Shown here in pieces: positions 55,506-63,787 of a stretch of DNA of 64,000 nucleotides. Numbering within the stretch: the first letter of the stretch is position 1; every line of letters starts with the position of its first letter. Under the pieces are notes generated by a model. The model had not been told where the DNA came from, searched no databases, and saw only the letters and a list, made by a program, of their open reading frames with translations. The translations under genes and the position numbers were made by a program. The DNA comes from Terrimesophilobacter bigeumensis (GTDB lineage Bacteria; Actinomycetota; Actinomycetes; Actinomycetales; Microbacteriaceae), in contig NZ_BAABAE010000001.1 of NCBI RefSeq assembly GCF_039537265.1, positions 1 through 64,000 of the forward strand, in the 5' to 3' direction.

Positions 55506-55529
55506 TTATTCTACCTTTTGGTTGAATAA
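55506..55529. promoter_or_regulatory. ArsR-type operator over its own promoter
   Basis: TTATTCTACC-TTTT-GGTTGAATAA is a 10-bp inverted repeat with one mismatch, 9 nt before the ArsR start. On the minus strand it includes TAGAAT, a likely -10. The sequence is AT-rich and fits a negative autoregulation site. Confidence 0.65.
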
Positions 55530-55575
55530 CTCTACGACCGGGCGGCCTCCTGCGCAACCCGCTTCGCCGCGGTAC

Positions 55576-55666
55576 CTGTCCCAAATGAAGGCAATCTGGC
55601 GGTCAGGTGCCGAACAGGCCCGTCGCTGCGGTACCCGACCTGCGCGACTGCCTTCATTTGGGACAG
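55576..55666. repeat. Inverted repeat with 18-bp arms
   Basis: CTGTCCCAAATGAAGGCA at 55576-55593 is perfectly inverted at 55649-55666, with a 55-nt GC-rich spacer. It lies between the ArsR and pirin genes. The arm sequence differs from that at 52696. Confidence 0.8.
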
Positions 55667-55690
55667 AGTGCGGCGGGTTAGCATGCCGGT

Positions 55691-56710
55691 ATGAGCAACC
55701 TCGAGGTCGAGCCGCAGGAACTCGTCTGCGAGGCGGATGCCGTCCCGGCCGGCCGGGTCGAGTTGCTCGAGCCCCGCGACGTTCCACTCGGCGGCCCCCG
55801 CGCCATGACCGTGCGCCGCACCCTCCCGCAGCGCGGCCGCTCCCTCATCGGCGCGTGGTGCTTCGCCGACCATTACGGGCCGGATGATGTGGCCGCGACG
55901 GGCGGGATGGTCGTGCCCCCGCATCCGCACACCGGCCTGCAAACGGTGAGCTGGCTCTTCGCGGGCGAGATCGAGCACCGGGACTCGACCGGAGCGCACG
56001 CCATGGTGCGCCCTGGCGAACTCAACCTCATGACGGCGGGGGCCGGCATCCAGCACTCGGAGGTGTCGGTTTCGACCCTTCGAGGGCCTCAGGGGGGTCC
56101 AAGCTCAACCGGAGAAGGGTCCGGGATGCTGCACGGCGTGCAGTTGTGGACCGCACTGCCCGAAGCCGATCGCCACCGCGCGCCGATGTTCGAGCGCTTC
56201 GTCCCCGAGGTCTTCGACCACGAGGGGGCGAGCGTGAGCGTCTTCCTGGGGAGCCTGCTCGGGCGCACGTCCACCGCGAGCGCCTTCACGCCCATCGTCG
56301 GCGCACAGTTCGACCTGCCGGCGAACACCACGGTCACCGTGCCGGTCGACGCCGGGTTCGAGCATGGCGTGCTCGTCGACACCGGCACGGTCACGCTCGA
56401 TGGAGTCACGATCCCGGCCGCGCACATCGGCTACCGTGCGCCGGGTGCGACGCAGCTCACGATCGCGAGCGGCGAGGAGGCGGCGCGCATCCTGCTGCTC
56501 GGCGGCGAACCGTTCGCTGAAGCCATCGTCATGTGGTGGAACTTCGTCGGCCGCAGCCACGACGAGATCGTCGAGTCGCGCACCCGGTGGATGGCCGAGG
56601 TGATCGACGGCGCCGATCCGGATGGGCGCTTCGGCCGGGTGGCCGGCTACGACGGCCGTGCGCTCCCGGCGCCGGAGATGCCGAACCTGCGGCTCAGGCC
56701 GCGAATCTAA
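55691..56710 (+). CDS. Pirin family protein with repeat-derived insertion
   Basis: The 339-residue bicupin has the pirin iron ligands PHPHTGLQTVSWLF and GAGIQHSE. Between HSEV and MLHGVQLW lies an extra low-complexity segment (STLRGPQGGPSSTGEGSG) whose DNA at 56070-56115 contains a TTCGACCCTTCGAGG...AAGCTCAACCGGAGAA repeat. TAGCAT 6 nt before ATG 55691 marks a leaderless start. Pirins can have quercetinase activity, but function here is unknown. Confidence 0.9.
   Translation: MSNLEVEPQELVCEADAVPAGRVELLEPRDVPLGGPRAMTVRRTLPQRGRSLIGAWCFADHYGPDDVAATGGMVVPPHPHTGLQTVSWLFAGEIEHRDSTGAHAMVRPGELNLMTAGAGIQHSEVSVSTLRGPQGGPSSTGEGSGMLHGVQLWTALPEADRHRAPMFERFVPEVFDHEGASVSVFLGSLLGRTSTASAFTPIVGAQFDLPANTTVTVPVDAGFEHGVLVDTGTVTLDGVTIPAAHIGYRAPGATQLTIASGEEAARILLLGGEPFAEAIVMWWNFVGRSHDEIVESRTRWMAEVIDGADPDGRFGRVAGYDGRALPAPEMPNLRLRPRI
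56070..56115. repeat. Dispersed repeat inside the pirin gene
   Basis: The segment TTCGACCCTTCGAGGGCCTC continues to GGTCCAAGCTCAACCGGAGAA. The words TTCGAC, AAGCTCAACC and GGAGAA also occur at 11416-11440. It keeps the reading frame open. Confidence 0.6.
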
Positions 56711-56889
56711 AGCTGTTCGGCCGGCGGCAGCCCGCGCTTCGCGCGCTCCTCGGCCTCGATCTCGGCGTAGACCTTGCGCTCGGTGCGGTCGGAGTGGATG
56801 ATCGCGCGCATGACCAGCCAGAAGATGAGACCGACGAGGATGGTCGGCACGACCGAGTAGATCGCGTTCGCCCAGAAATCTTGAAGCAC
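56707..56889 (-). CDS. Small single-span membrane protein
   Basis: The 60-residue protein has one membrane span (YSVVPTILVGLIFWLVMRAII) and a charged cytoplasmic tail (RTERKVYAEIEAEERAKRG). It lies 34 nt downstream of lysS on the same strand, a position where such proteins often occur in Microbacteriaceae. The function is unknown. Its stop interlocks with the pirin stop. Confidence 0.82.
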   Translation of the reverse strand: MLQDFWANAIYSVVPTILVGLIFWLVMRAIIHSDRTERKVYAEIEAEERAKRGLPPAEQL

Positions 56890-56923
56890 GGTTCCTACGC
56901 TACTTCACCAGCGGGAACGGTAC

Positions 56924-58423
56924 TCACTTGACCAGCGGGAACAGGATCGTCTCACGAATGCCCAGCCCGGTGACCGCCATGAGCAGCCGGTCGATCCCCA
57001 TCCCCATCCCGCCGCTCGGCGGCATCCCGTGCTCGAGCGCGGCGAGGAACTCCTCGTCGAGCCGCATCGCCTCGACATCGCCCTTCGCGGCGAGCGCCGC
57101 CTGCTCGACGAAACGCTCGCGCTGGATCACCGGGTCGACGAGCTCGGAGTATCCGGTCGCCAGCTCGAACCCGCGGATGTACAGGTCCCACTTCTCGACG
57201 AGCCCCGGCTTCGACCGGTGGTCGCGCACGAGGGGCGAGGTCTCGACGGGGAAGTCGGCGACGAAGGTGGGCCGCTCGAGCTTCGACTTCACGAAGTGCT
57301 CCCACAACTCCTCGACGAGCTTGCCGGCGGTCGGATGCTGCACCTCCAGCTCGAGGCGGTCGGCGACATCCTGCAGCTCGTCCTTCGAGGTTTCGGGCGT
57401 GATCGGGATTCCGGATGCCTCGCTCAGCGACTCGTACATCGACAGCCAGTCCCACTCGCCGCCGAGGTCGTACTCGGTGCCATCCGCCCAGGTGACGACG
57501 TGGGAGCCGGCGACGGCGAGCGCCGCGTTCTGCACGAGCTCCTGGGTGAGCTCCGCCATCTGGTTGTAGTTGCCGTACGCCTGGTACGCCTCGAGCATCG
57601 CGAACTCGGGGCTGTGCGTCGAGTCGGCGCCCTCGTTGCGGAAGTTCCGGTTGATCTCATACACCCGCTCGAGCCCGCCGACGACGGCGCGCTTGAGGAA
57701 CAGCTCTGGCGCGATCCGCAGGAACAGCTCGGTGTCGAAGGCGTTGCTGTGCGTCACGAACGGGCGGGCGCTCGCCCCGCCGTGCATGGTCTGCAGCATG
57801 GGCGTCTCCACCTCGAGATAACCGTGCGCGGTGAAGGTGGCGCGCAGCGAGGCGTTGACGGATGCCCTGGCCCGCACGGTGTCCCGCGCGGCGGCCCTCG
57901 AGATGAGGTCGAGGTAGCGCTGGCGCACCCGCGTCTCCTCGCTCAGCTCGGAGTGCAGGTTCGGCAGGGGACGGATGGCCTTGGCCGCGATCCGCCACTC
58001 CTTCGCGAGGATCGACAGCTCGCCGCGCCTGCTTGAGATCACTTCACCGGAAACGAAGACATGGTCGCCGAGGTCGACGAGCTCCTTCCACTCCTCGAGA
58101 GAGGCCTCACCCACCTCCGCGAGAGAGACCATCGCCTGGATGCGCGAGCCGTCACCCGACTGCAGCGCCGCGAAACACAGTTTGCCGGTGTTGCGCAGGT
58201 GCACGACGCGGCCGGCGACGCCCACCGTGACGCCGGTCACGGCGTCCGCCTCGAGGTCGCCGTACTTCTCGCGCAGGGCGGGGATCGTATCGGTGACGGG
58301 GAGCTCGACCGGGTACGCCTCGGCGCCGGACGCGATGAGCCGCTCGCGCTTGCCGAGCCGCACGGCCTTCTGCTCGCTGACTTCGGCCTCGGTGAGTTCG
58401 GGGTCGGCGGGGTTCTCGGTCAT
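56924..58423 (-). CDS. lysS: Lysine--tRNA ligase (class II)
   Basis: A 499-residue LysRS, the usual length. OB-fold anticodon domain (VGVAGRVVHLRNTGKLCFA), motif 2 (RVYEINRNFRNEG) and motif 3 (SGGMGMGIDRLLM) are all present. Lys-tRNA synthesis in the cytoplasm. ATG 58423. A repeat-rich gap with Ns follows upstream. Confidence 0.97.
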   Translation of the reverse strand: MTENPADPELTEAEVSEQKAVRLGKRERLIASGAEAYPVELPVTDTIPALREKYGDLEADAVTGVTVGVAGRVVHLRNTGKLCFAALQSGDGSRIQAMVSLAEVGEASLEEWKELVDLGDHVFVSGEVISSRRGELSILAKEWRIAAKAIRPLPNLHSELSEETRVRQRYLDLISRAAARDTVRARASVNASLRATFTAHGYLEVETPMLQTMHGGASARPFVTHSNAFDTELFLRIAPELFLKRAVVGGLERVYEINRNFRNEGADSTHSPEFAMLEAYQAYGNYNQMAELTQELVQNAALAVAGSHVVTWADGTEYDLGGEWDWLSMYESLSEASGIPITPETSKDELQDVADRLELEVQHPTAGKLVEELWEHFVKSKLERPTFVADFPVETSPLVRDHRSKPGLVEKWDLYIRGFELATGYSELVDPVIQRERFVEQAALAAKGDVEAMRLDEEFLAALEHGMPPSGGMGMGIDRLLMAVTGLGIRETILFPLVK

Positions 58424-58477
58424 CGGTGCGGTTCTCCTCAGGTCTCGGCAAGTTTACCGAGGGTCTTGGGGTGGGAC

Positions 58478-58591
58478 GCGCGGGGGATGGGTGTTCCCTC
58501 CTCAGCTCAGACATTGGGAGGTTCCGACGGCNNNNNNNNNNNNNNNNNNNNNNNNNNNNNNNNNNNNNCCGGGAACACCCATCCCCCGCGC
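58478..58591. repeat. Long palindrome interrupted by an assembly gap
   Basis: The 21-bp arm at 58478-58498 (GCGCGGGGGATGGGTGTTCC plus C) is inverted at 58571-58591. The 37 Ns (58532-58568) fall between the arms, so the true spacer is unknown and may be longer than shown. Confidence 0.85.
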
Positions 58592-58609
58592 TCACTTGCC
58601 GATCCCCGT

Positions 58610-58698
58610 TCCCTGAGGAGGGCGCAACCCGTCACGAAGGGAACCGACCGGTGACTGAGGAGCCCTTAGTGACGCCGCCTGCGGCGGCTCCTCAGGGA
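58610..58698. repeat. TCCCTGAGGAG inverted repeat
   Basis: TCCCTGAGGAG at 58610-58620 is inverted as CTCCTCAGGGA at 58688-58698, and an inner GCCGCC/GGCGGC hairpin lies at 58674-58687. The same word is duplicated at 22164-22202. It lies just downstream of panC and could end its transcript. Confidence 0.65.
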
Positions 58699-58703
58699 GC
58701 GGT

Positions 58704-59531
58704 TCAGCCGAGCTGCAGCATCCGGTTGTCGATGAGGCGGGTGGTGCCGACTCGGGCGGCGACGATCGCGGTGGTGGGGCCGCGGTAGTCGTCGGCGACG
58801 GGCAGGAACGTGGCCGGGTCGACGAGTTCGACGTAGTCCAGGTCGACGGCGGGTTCGGCATCCAGGACCTCGTGTGCGGCGGCGAGCGCGTTCGCCCGCG
58901 TCGTTGCGGATGCCGCTGCCGTGTTCAGCGCGCCCGAGAGCGCGAGCGCGGCCCGGTGCTGATCCGCGTCCAGGTAGCGGTTGCGCGAAGACAGCGCGAG
59001 CCCGCTCTCCTCCCGCACGGTCTCCACGACATCCACCGTGACCGGCACGTTCAGCTCGCGCACCATGCGCCGCACGAGGAACACCTGCTGGGCATCCTTC
59101 TGCCCGAACACGACCACGTCGGGCCGCACGATATTGAGCAGCTTCGCGACGACGGTGAGCATCCCGTCGAAGTGGCCAGGACGGCTCGCGCCCTCGAAGC
59201 GCGTACCGGCTTCCCCAGCGGTGACAAGAGTTTCGGATGCGCCGCCGGGGTAGAGCTCGGCGACCGACGGCGCGAAGACGACCACATCATCCGGAAGCTT
59301 TGCGACGTCGGAGTCGAGGTCGCGCGGGTAGCGGTCGAGGTCCTCGCCCTCGCCGAACTGCAGCGGGTTGACGAAGATGGAGACGACGACGGTGTCGGCG
59401 AGCTCGGCCGCCCGGGCCACGAGGGCGAGGTGCCCCTCGTGCAGGGCGCCCATCGTGGGGACGAACGCGATGCTGCCCGCGGTTTCGAGGCGCAGCCGCA
59501 GGCTCGCGATGGTTTCGATGACCTCGGTCAT
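58704..59531 (-). CDS. panC: Pantothenate synthetase
   Basis: The 275-residue enzyme joins pantoate and beta-alanine using ATP. The nucleotide motifs are FVPTMGALHEGHLALV near residue 25 and VVVFGQKDAQQVFLVRRM near residue 145. It is downstream of the DUF2520 gene, as in many actinobacteria, where the pair is linked to pantothenate supply. Confidence 0.95.
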   Translation of the reverse strand: MTEVIETIASLRLRLETAGSIAFVPTMGALHEGHLALVARAAELADTVVVSIFVNPLQFGEGEDLDRYPRDLDSDVAKLPDDVVVFAPSVAELYPGGASETLVTAGEAGTRFEGASRPGHFDGMLTVVAKLLNIVRPDVVVFGQKDAQQVFLVRRMVRELNVPVTVDVVETVREESGLALSSRNRYLDADQHRAALALSGALNTAAASATTRANALAAAHEVLDAEPAVDLDYVELVDPATFLPVADDYRGPTTAIVAARVGTTRLIDNRMLQLG

Positions 59532-59583
59532 GCGGCCTCCCCTGTCACTCGTCGTCCGCCGCTCATCCTCTGGCGCCCATCCG

Positions 59584-60303
59584 TCACTCCTCGTGGTCGG
59601 GCAGCGGCTCGATCACCGGGATGGTGGCGTCGGCGAGCGCATTGTCCACGGTCGATCGTACGAGGGATGCGAGCACGGCGCCCGGCGACTCGACGCCGAT
59701 CCCGTCGAGCAGGCCGATCGCCTGGCCGACAATCGCGGCCGAGAACCGGGTGGCCGTCTCGATGGCTTCGCCGTAGGCGGCGCGATCTTCTTCGGCGATG
59801 AGTACCGGCTCTGCGCCCAGTTCGACGGCGAGCGCCTGGCCGATCGGCTGCACCGGGGTCGGCGCGGTGACGGCGCAATACGACTCGCGCAGGCGAGCGA
59901 GGTCGACGCTCGTCCCGGTGAAGGCGAGGGCCGGATGCAGCGCGAGCGGGATCACGCCGGCGGCGGTCGCGGGGGCGAGCACGCCGGTCCCGAGGCCCGC
60001 GACCGTGTGGAGCACGAGCTGCCCGGCCTGCCAGGTGCCGGCGGCGGCAAGGCCTTCGACGAGGGACGCGAGCTCCTCCTCGGGCACCGCGAGGATCACG
60101 AGCTCACTGCGCTCGACGACCTGCGGCAGCGGCAGGATCGGCACACCGGACAGCATCGCCTCGGCGCGGTCGCGGCTCTCCTGCGACACGGCGGAGATCC
60201 CGACGATCGCATGCCCGGCCCCGGCGAGTGCGGCGCCGAGCACCGGACCGACGCGTCCAGCGCCGACGATGCCGACGCCGAGGCGGCCGGATGCCGCCCT
60301 CAC
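59584..60303 (-). CDS. Rossmann-like and DUF2520 domain protein
   Basis: The 239-residue protein has a nucleotide-binding N terminus (VGIVGAGRVGPVLGAALA) and a C-terminal DUF2520 helical domain (ALHPALAFTG), the layout of a ketopantoate or similar reductase. A pantothenate-pathway reductase role is possible because panC follows 52 nt later. GTG 60303 has AAGGGG upstream. Confidence 0.88.
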   Translation of the reverse strand: MRAASGRLGVGIVGAGRVGPVLGAALAGAGHAIVGISAVSQESRDRAEAMLSGVPILPLPQVVERSELVILAVPEEELASLVEGLAAAGTWQAGQLVLHTVAGLGTGVLAPATAAGVIPLALHPALAFTGTSVDLARLRESYCAVTAPTPVQPIGQALAVELGAEPVLIAEEDRAAYGEAIETATRFSAAIVGQAIGLLDGIGVESPGAVLASLVRSTVDNALADATIPVIEPLPDHEE

Positions 60304-60363
60304 GACAACCCCTTGCGGGTTGAGTAGTGGGGCGCAGCCAAGCGTGTAGAAAACCCCGACGAA

Positions 60364-60412
60364 ATGCGGCAAGTTCGAGGTGCACGGCGCAAGGACCCTG
60401 AACTTGCCGCAT
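60364..60412. repeat. Inverted repeat with 13-bp arms
   Basis: ATGCGGCAAGTTC at 60364-60376 is perfectly inverted at 60400-60412 across 23 nt. A sequence like a dispersed repeat (GGTTGAGTAGTGGGGCGCAG) lies beside it at 60318-60337. The unit separates two genes of the same operon direction. Confidence 0.75.
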
Positions 60413-60469
60413 CTCGCGCACGTTCTCCGATTCTGATTCGCTCCGGCGGGCCCAACCAACGGTCACTAC

Positions 60470-62206
60470 TCATGCGGGCTGCTCCCCCGCGCGCCAGCGG
60501 TGCGTGGTGTCGCGCACGGCGGCCGAGACGGCGACGCTCGCGACATCCTCGAAGAAGCGGATGGCGGCATCCCGGTCGATGGCACCCAGGTCGGCGCTGA
60601 TCGGCCCCGACACCGTGTGCAGGTGCACCGAGGCGAGGTCGAGCATCCGCAGCAACGGGCCCTGGTGCAGCGAGACGCTCTGCAGTCGCGGCTGCGGCAC
60701 GATCACGAGCTGCCGCCAGATGGCGCCCTTGCGCAGCACGAGCGAGCCGGGCGTGATCGCGAACCCGTTGCGGCGCCACGAGAACCACCGCAGCACAGCC
60801 GCCCGCGACGGCGAGTTCGTGAACCCGTCATCCGGGCCGCCCTTCGACTCGAGACCGGACTCGATCACGCTGATCGCCCGGGAGGTGTCGGCCCTGACCG
60901 TCGCACTGAGCTCCGCCGGCACGCCATCCGTCGGCCCTCCGTACGCCAGCCTGCCATCCGCCGGCCCACCATCCGCCGATCCGGTGCCCGCCACCCCGAC
61001 ATCCGCCGACTGCGCGAGCAGCTCCGGCAGCAGAAGCTCGAGCACCTTGTGCACGTCGCCGCGGTCGCCGACCGGCAGGATCGTCGTGTTCGCCTCACCG
61101 CCCGCGCCCTTTGTGGAGGAGTGCCCGGCCCGGTTGACCTTGATCTCCCACCAGCCGGGGATGCGCCACAGCAGCGGCTGGCTCACCTCCACCGAGTGGA
61201 TGCGCCCGGGCGGCAGCGTCTCGTTGCTCGTCGAGAGCAGGCCGAAGCCGACGCGGATGCCGTCCGGCGTTCCGGCGATGCTGTAGCGCAGCGATTTGGT
61301 GAACTTGCGCACGTAGTAGCTGCCGAAGCCGATCGCGCCGGGAACCACCCAGAACAGCGCGAAGACGTCGCCGGTCAGCGAGATCCAGACGATGCCGGCG
61401 GCGACCAGCACGATGAGCATGATCGTGCTGCCGCTCAGCGCGAGCGAGCCGATGAGCCGGCCGAGGTCGAGCTTGACGATCGACTCGGGCGGGGCGGCAT
61501 CCGGGTCGAGCTCTGGGGCGAGAAACTCGCTGACCCGCCGGTCGATGACACGCTCCCCGACGACCTGCGCTGTCGGCGCGGCGGATGCGACCACGCTCTC
61601 TCCGCGCGCACCGGAGGCGAGCCGCAGGATCTCCCGGCGCAGCCCATCCGCCGAAGCAGAGCCGAGGTAGGAGAGCTGCACGTTGGCGTCCTGCCCGGCC
61701 TGGCTGATCTCGAGCTTGGCGGCGCCGAACAGCCGCGCGAAGAACGGTCGCACGATGTTGATGCCCTGGATGCGGTCCAGCCGCGCCTTGCGGTTGGTGC
61801 GGAACAGGATGCCGCTGCGCACCTCGACGACTTCTTCGGTGATGCGGAAGGTGTGCATCCGCCAGGAGAGGTAGAAGCCGACCACGAGCACGATGAGCAG
61901 GACCGCGACGGCGAGCAGTGCCCATCCGATGAGCCCGTGCCCGAGGATGTAGTCGACCGGGTCGCCCTCCTGCGGCAGGTGCGGGAGGAACAGGTCGAAG
62001 ATGCGCTCACGCAGGTTGGCGACGACGACACCGAGGATGGCCAGGAGCGCGATGCCCCCCTTGAGCAGGGGCGATGCCGGATGCAGGCGGTGCCAGCCGC
62101 CGTCGGTGAGGGAGGTGCCGTGCCCTGGGGTGCCGGTCCCGGAAGCGCCGGCCCCGGATGACGACGTCGGCGGGAGCGGTGGCTGCGGGAGCGGCTCGCT
62201 CGTCAC
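60470..62206 (-). CDS. PH domain-containing membrane protein (YdbT-like, two bPH_2 domains)
   Basis: The 578-residue protein has paired membrane spans followed by bacterial PH domains (RITEEVVEVRSGILFRTNRKARLDRIQGINIV; later FAITPGSLVLRKGAIWRQLVIVPQPRLQSV). A degenerate Gly/Asp repeat (GSADGGPADGRLAYGG) separates the halves. GTG 62206 overlaps the upstream PH gene stop as GTGA. The function of the pair is unknown. Confidence 0.87.
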   Translation of the reverse strand: MTSEPLPQPPLPPTSSSGAGASGTGTPGHGTSLTDGGWHRLHPASPLLKGGIALLAILGVVVANLRERIFDLFLPHLPQEGDPVDYILGHGLIGWALLAVAVLLIVLVVGFYLSWRMHTFRITEEVVEVRSGILFRTNRKARLDRIQGINIVRPFFARLFGAAKLEISQAGQDANVQLSYLGSASADGLRREILRLASGARGESVVASAAPTAQVVGERVIDRRVSEFLAPELDPDAAPPESIVKLDLGRLIGSLALSGSTIMLIVLVAAGIVWISLTGDVFALFWVVPGAIGFGSYYVRKFTKSLRYSIAGTPDGIRVGFGLLSTSNETLPPGRIHSVEVSQPLLWRIPGWWEIKVNRAGHSSTKGAGGEANTTILPVGDRGDVHKVLELLLPELLAQSADVGVAGTGSADGGPADGRLAYGGPTDGVPAELSATVRADTSRAISVIESGLESKGGPDDGFTNSPSRAAVLRWFSWRRNGFAITPGSLVLRKGAIWRQLVIVPQPRLQSVSLHQGPLLRMLDLASVHLHTVSGPISADLGAIDRDAAIRFFEDVASVAVSAAVRDTTHRWRAGEQPA

Positions 62207-62685
62207 AGCCCCGCCCGGCGGGTCTCGGCGAGGGCGACGAGCCGGTCGCGCAGGTCGTCGGCATTCACTTCGGGCAGCCCGGGGATGGTGATTCCGGTCG
62301 AGGCGGCGGCGGTCACGAACTTGAGCTCGCTCAGCCCGAGCGCGCGCAACAGCGGTCCGCGGTTGATGTCGACGAGCTGCATCCGGCCGTAGGGCACGGC
62401 CACGAACCGCTGGAACAGGATGCCGCGGCGGAACAGCAGGTCGTCCTCGCGCAGCTGGTACCCGATCGCCTTGACCTGCCGCGGGATGAGCACGAGGGTG
62501 ATGGCAGAGAGGACGGCGACGGCGATGAGCGCCCAGGTTGCGACCGGCCAACCGGTGAACGTGAACACCCAGGCCGCGACCAGGAACACGGCCGCGCCGA
62601 TGACCGCCCCGATGTATTCGGCGACGATGTACTTCGGCGAGACCCGCTGCCAGACGGCCTCGGGAATCTCGAGTCGCTCTGCCAT
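62203..62685 (-). CDS. PH domain-containing membrane protein (short, YdbS-like)
   Basis: A 160-residue protein with two membrane spans (about residues 20-62) and one bPH_2 domain (YQLREDDLLFRRGILFQRFVAVPYGRMQLVDI). It is the usual partner of the long PH protein, whose start overlaps its stop. ATG 62685 with AAGGAA upstream. Confidence 0.9.
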   Translation of the reverse strand: MAERLEIPEAVWQRVSPKYIVAEYIGAVIGAAVFLVAAWVFTFTGWPVATWALIAVAVLSAITLVLIPRQVKAIGYQLREDDLLFRRGILFQRFVAVPYGRMQLVDINRGPLLRALGLSELKFVTAAASTGITIPGLPEVNADDLRDRLVALAETRRAGL

Positions 62686-62756
62686 GTGGTTCCTTCGCGG
62701 TAGTGGTTGCGGCTCCGGCCCGGCGATCAGGCCCAGGGTCAGGGTCAGGCCCCGGA

Positions 62757-63230
62757 TCAGGCCTTGACGGGTTCCTTGCCCGGGTCGTTCTCGTCGTCGC
62801 CGGGTGGGACCCGGCACATGTGCTCCGCGATGAGTCCTCCCGCGAGCAGCACTCCGGCCCCGAGGATCGCCGCGATCGCCTGCGTGACCGAGCCTACCCC
62901 GATCACCGATCTGGTCAGCAGGTACGCGAGCACCCCGATGCCGACCCCGGCGACGAGCGATCCGGTGAGGGCGCAGGCCTTCGCGAGCATGAGGATGCGC
63001 GTGGCATAGAACGGGTCGACCCTCGGCGCGGTCGTAGCCCGCGTCATCCGCCGGATGGGCACGGCCATGGTCACGACGATCCCGCCGATGACGGCGAGCG
63101 CGATGGCGAGGGTGATCGGCAGGTTGACGATCGGGCGGCCGTTCGCGACGAGCGCGAGTTCGACGAGGGAGCCGATGGCGGCCCCGACAACAGCGAGGAC
63201 GATGAGGGTCGTGACCCTGGTGCGCTTCAC
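62757..63230 (-). CDS. DUF3180 membrane protein
   Basis: The 157-residue protein has four membrane spans and matches DUF3180, a family found in actinobacteria next to folK. GTG 63230 overlaps the folK stop as GTGA, so it is translationally coupled to folate synthesis. Its role is unknown. Confidence 0.9.
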   Translation of the reverse strand: MKRTRVTTLIVLAVVGAAIGSLVELALVANGRPIVNLPITLAIALAVIGGIVVTMAVPIRRMTRATTAPRVDPFYATRILMLAKACALTGSLVAGVGIGVLAYLLTRSVIGVGSVTQAIAAILGAGVLLAGGLIAEHMCRVPPGDDENDPGKEPVKA

Positions 63231-63787
63231 CGGTCCAGCCCCTCGCTGAGCGGCGCCGCCGGGTACTCGGTCACCCGATCGGTGGTCGCTGCGAGCAGGT
63301 CGGCGACCCGGCCGCGCTGGCCGTCCGCCCCGCCGAGCACGGCATCCGGTTGCACCTGCAGCCACGGCGCGAGCACGAAGGCGCGCTGCCAGGCTCGCGG
63401 ATGCGGCAGCGTGATCTCCTCGGTCGCCCGGGCGAGCCCGCCGAAGTCGATGAGGTCGAGGTCGATCGTGCGGTCCCCCCACACTTCTTCGCGCAGGCGC
63501 CCGAGGGTCGCCTCGATGCCGTGCAGCGCGCCGAGCAGCATCTCGGGGCTGAGCGCGGAGCGGGCCAGCACGACCGCGTTGAGGTAGCTCGGTGCGGTCT
63601 CGTCGACGCCGTGCGGCTTGAGCGCCGGCGTCTCGACGATCCCGGAGACGTCGGTCACGCGCACGCCCACGAGCGAGTCGATCGCGCGCACGGCGAGGCG
63701 CAGGAGTTGTTCGCGGTCGCCGAGGGCGCCATCCAGGTTGCTGCCGAGTGCGATCACGACCGGAAGCTCGACGCGCATCCGGCTCAC
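63227..63787 (-). CDS. folK: 2-amino-4-hydroxy-6-hydroxymethyldihydropteridine pyrophosphokinase
   Basis: A 186-residue HPPK with N-terminal VIALGSNLDGALGDREQLL and the catalytic RTIDLDLIDFGG followed by PHPRAWQRAFVLAPW. It transfers pyrophosphate from ATP to the pterin in folate synthesis. GTG 63787 overlaps the folB stop by 4 nt. Confidence 0.96.
   Translation of the reverse strand: MSRMRVELPVVIALGSNLDGALGDREQLLRLAVRAIDSLVGVRVTDVSGIVETPALKPHGVDETAPSYLNAVVLARSALSPEMLLGALHGIEATLGRLREEVWGDRTIDLDLIDFGGLARATEEITLPHPRAWQRAFVLAPWLQVQPDAVLGGADGQRGRVADLLAATTDRVTEYPAAPLSEGLDR

Noticed and set aside
58532..58568. Biological meaning of the N run and the X-containing frames across it
   Set aside because: This is an assembly gap; frames reading through it are artefacts.
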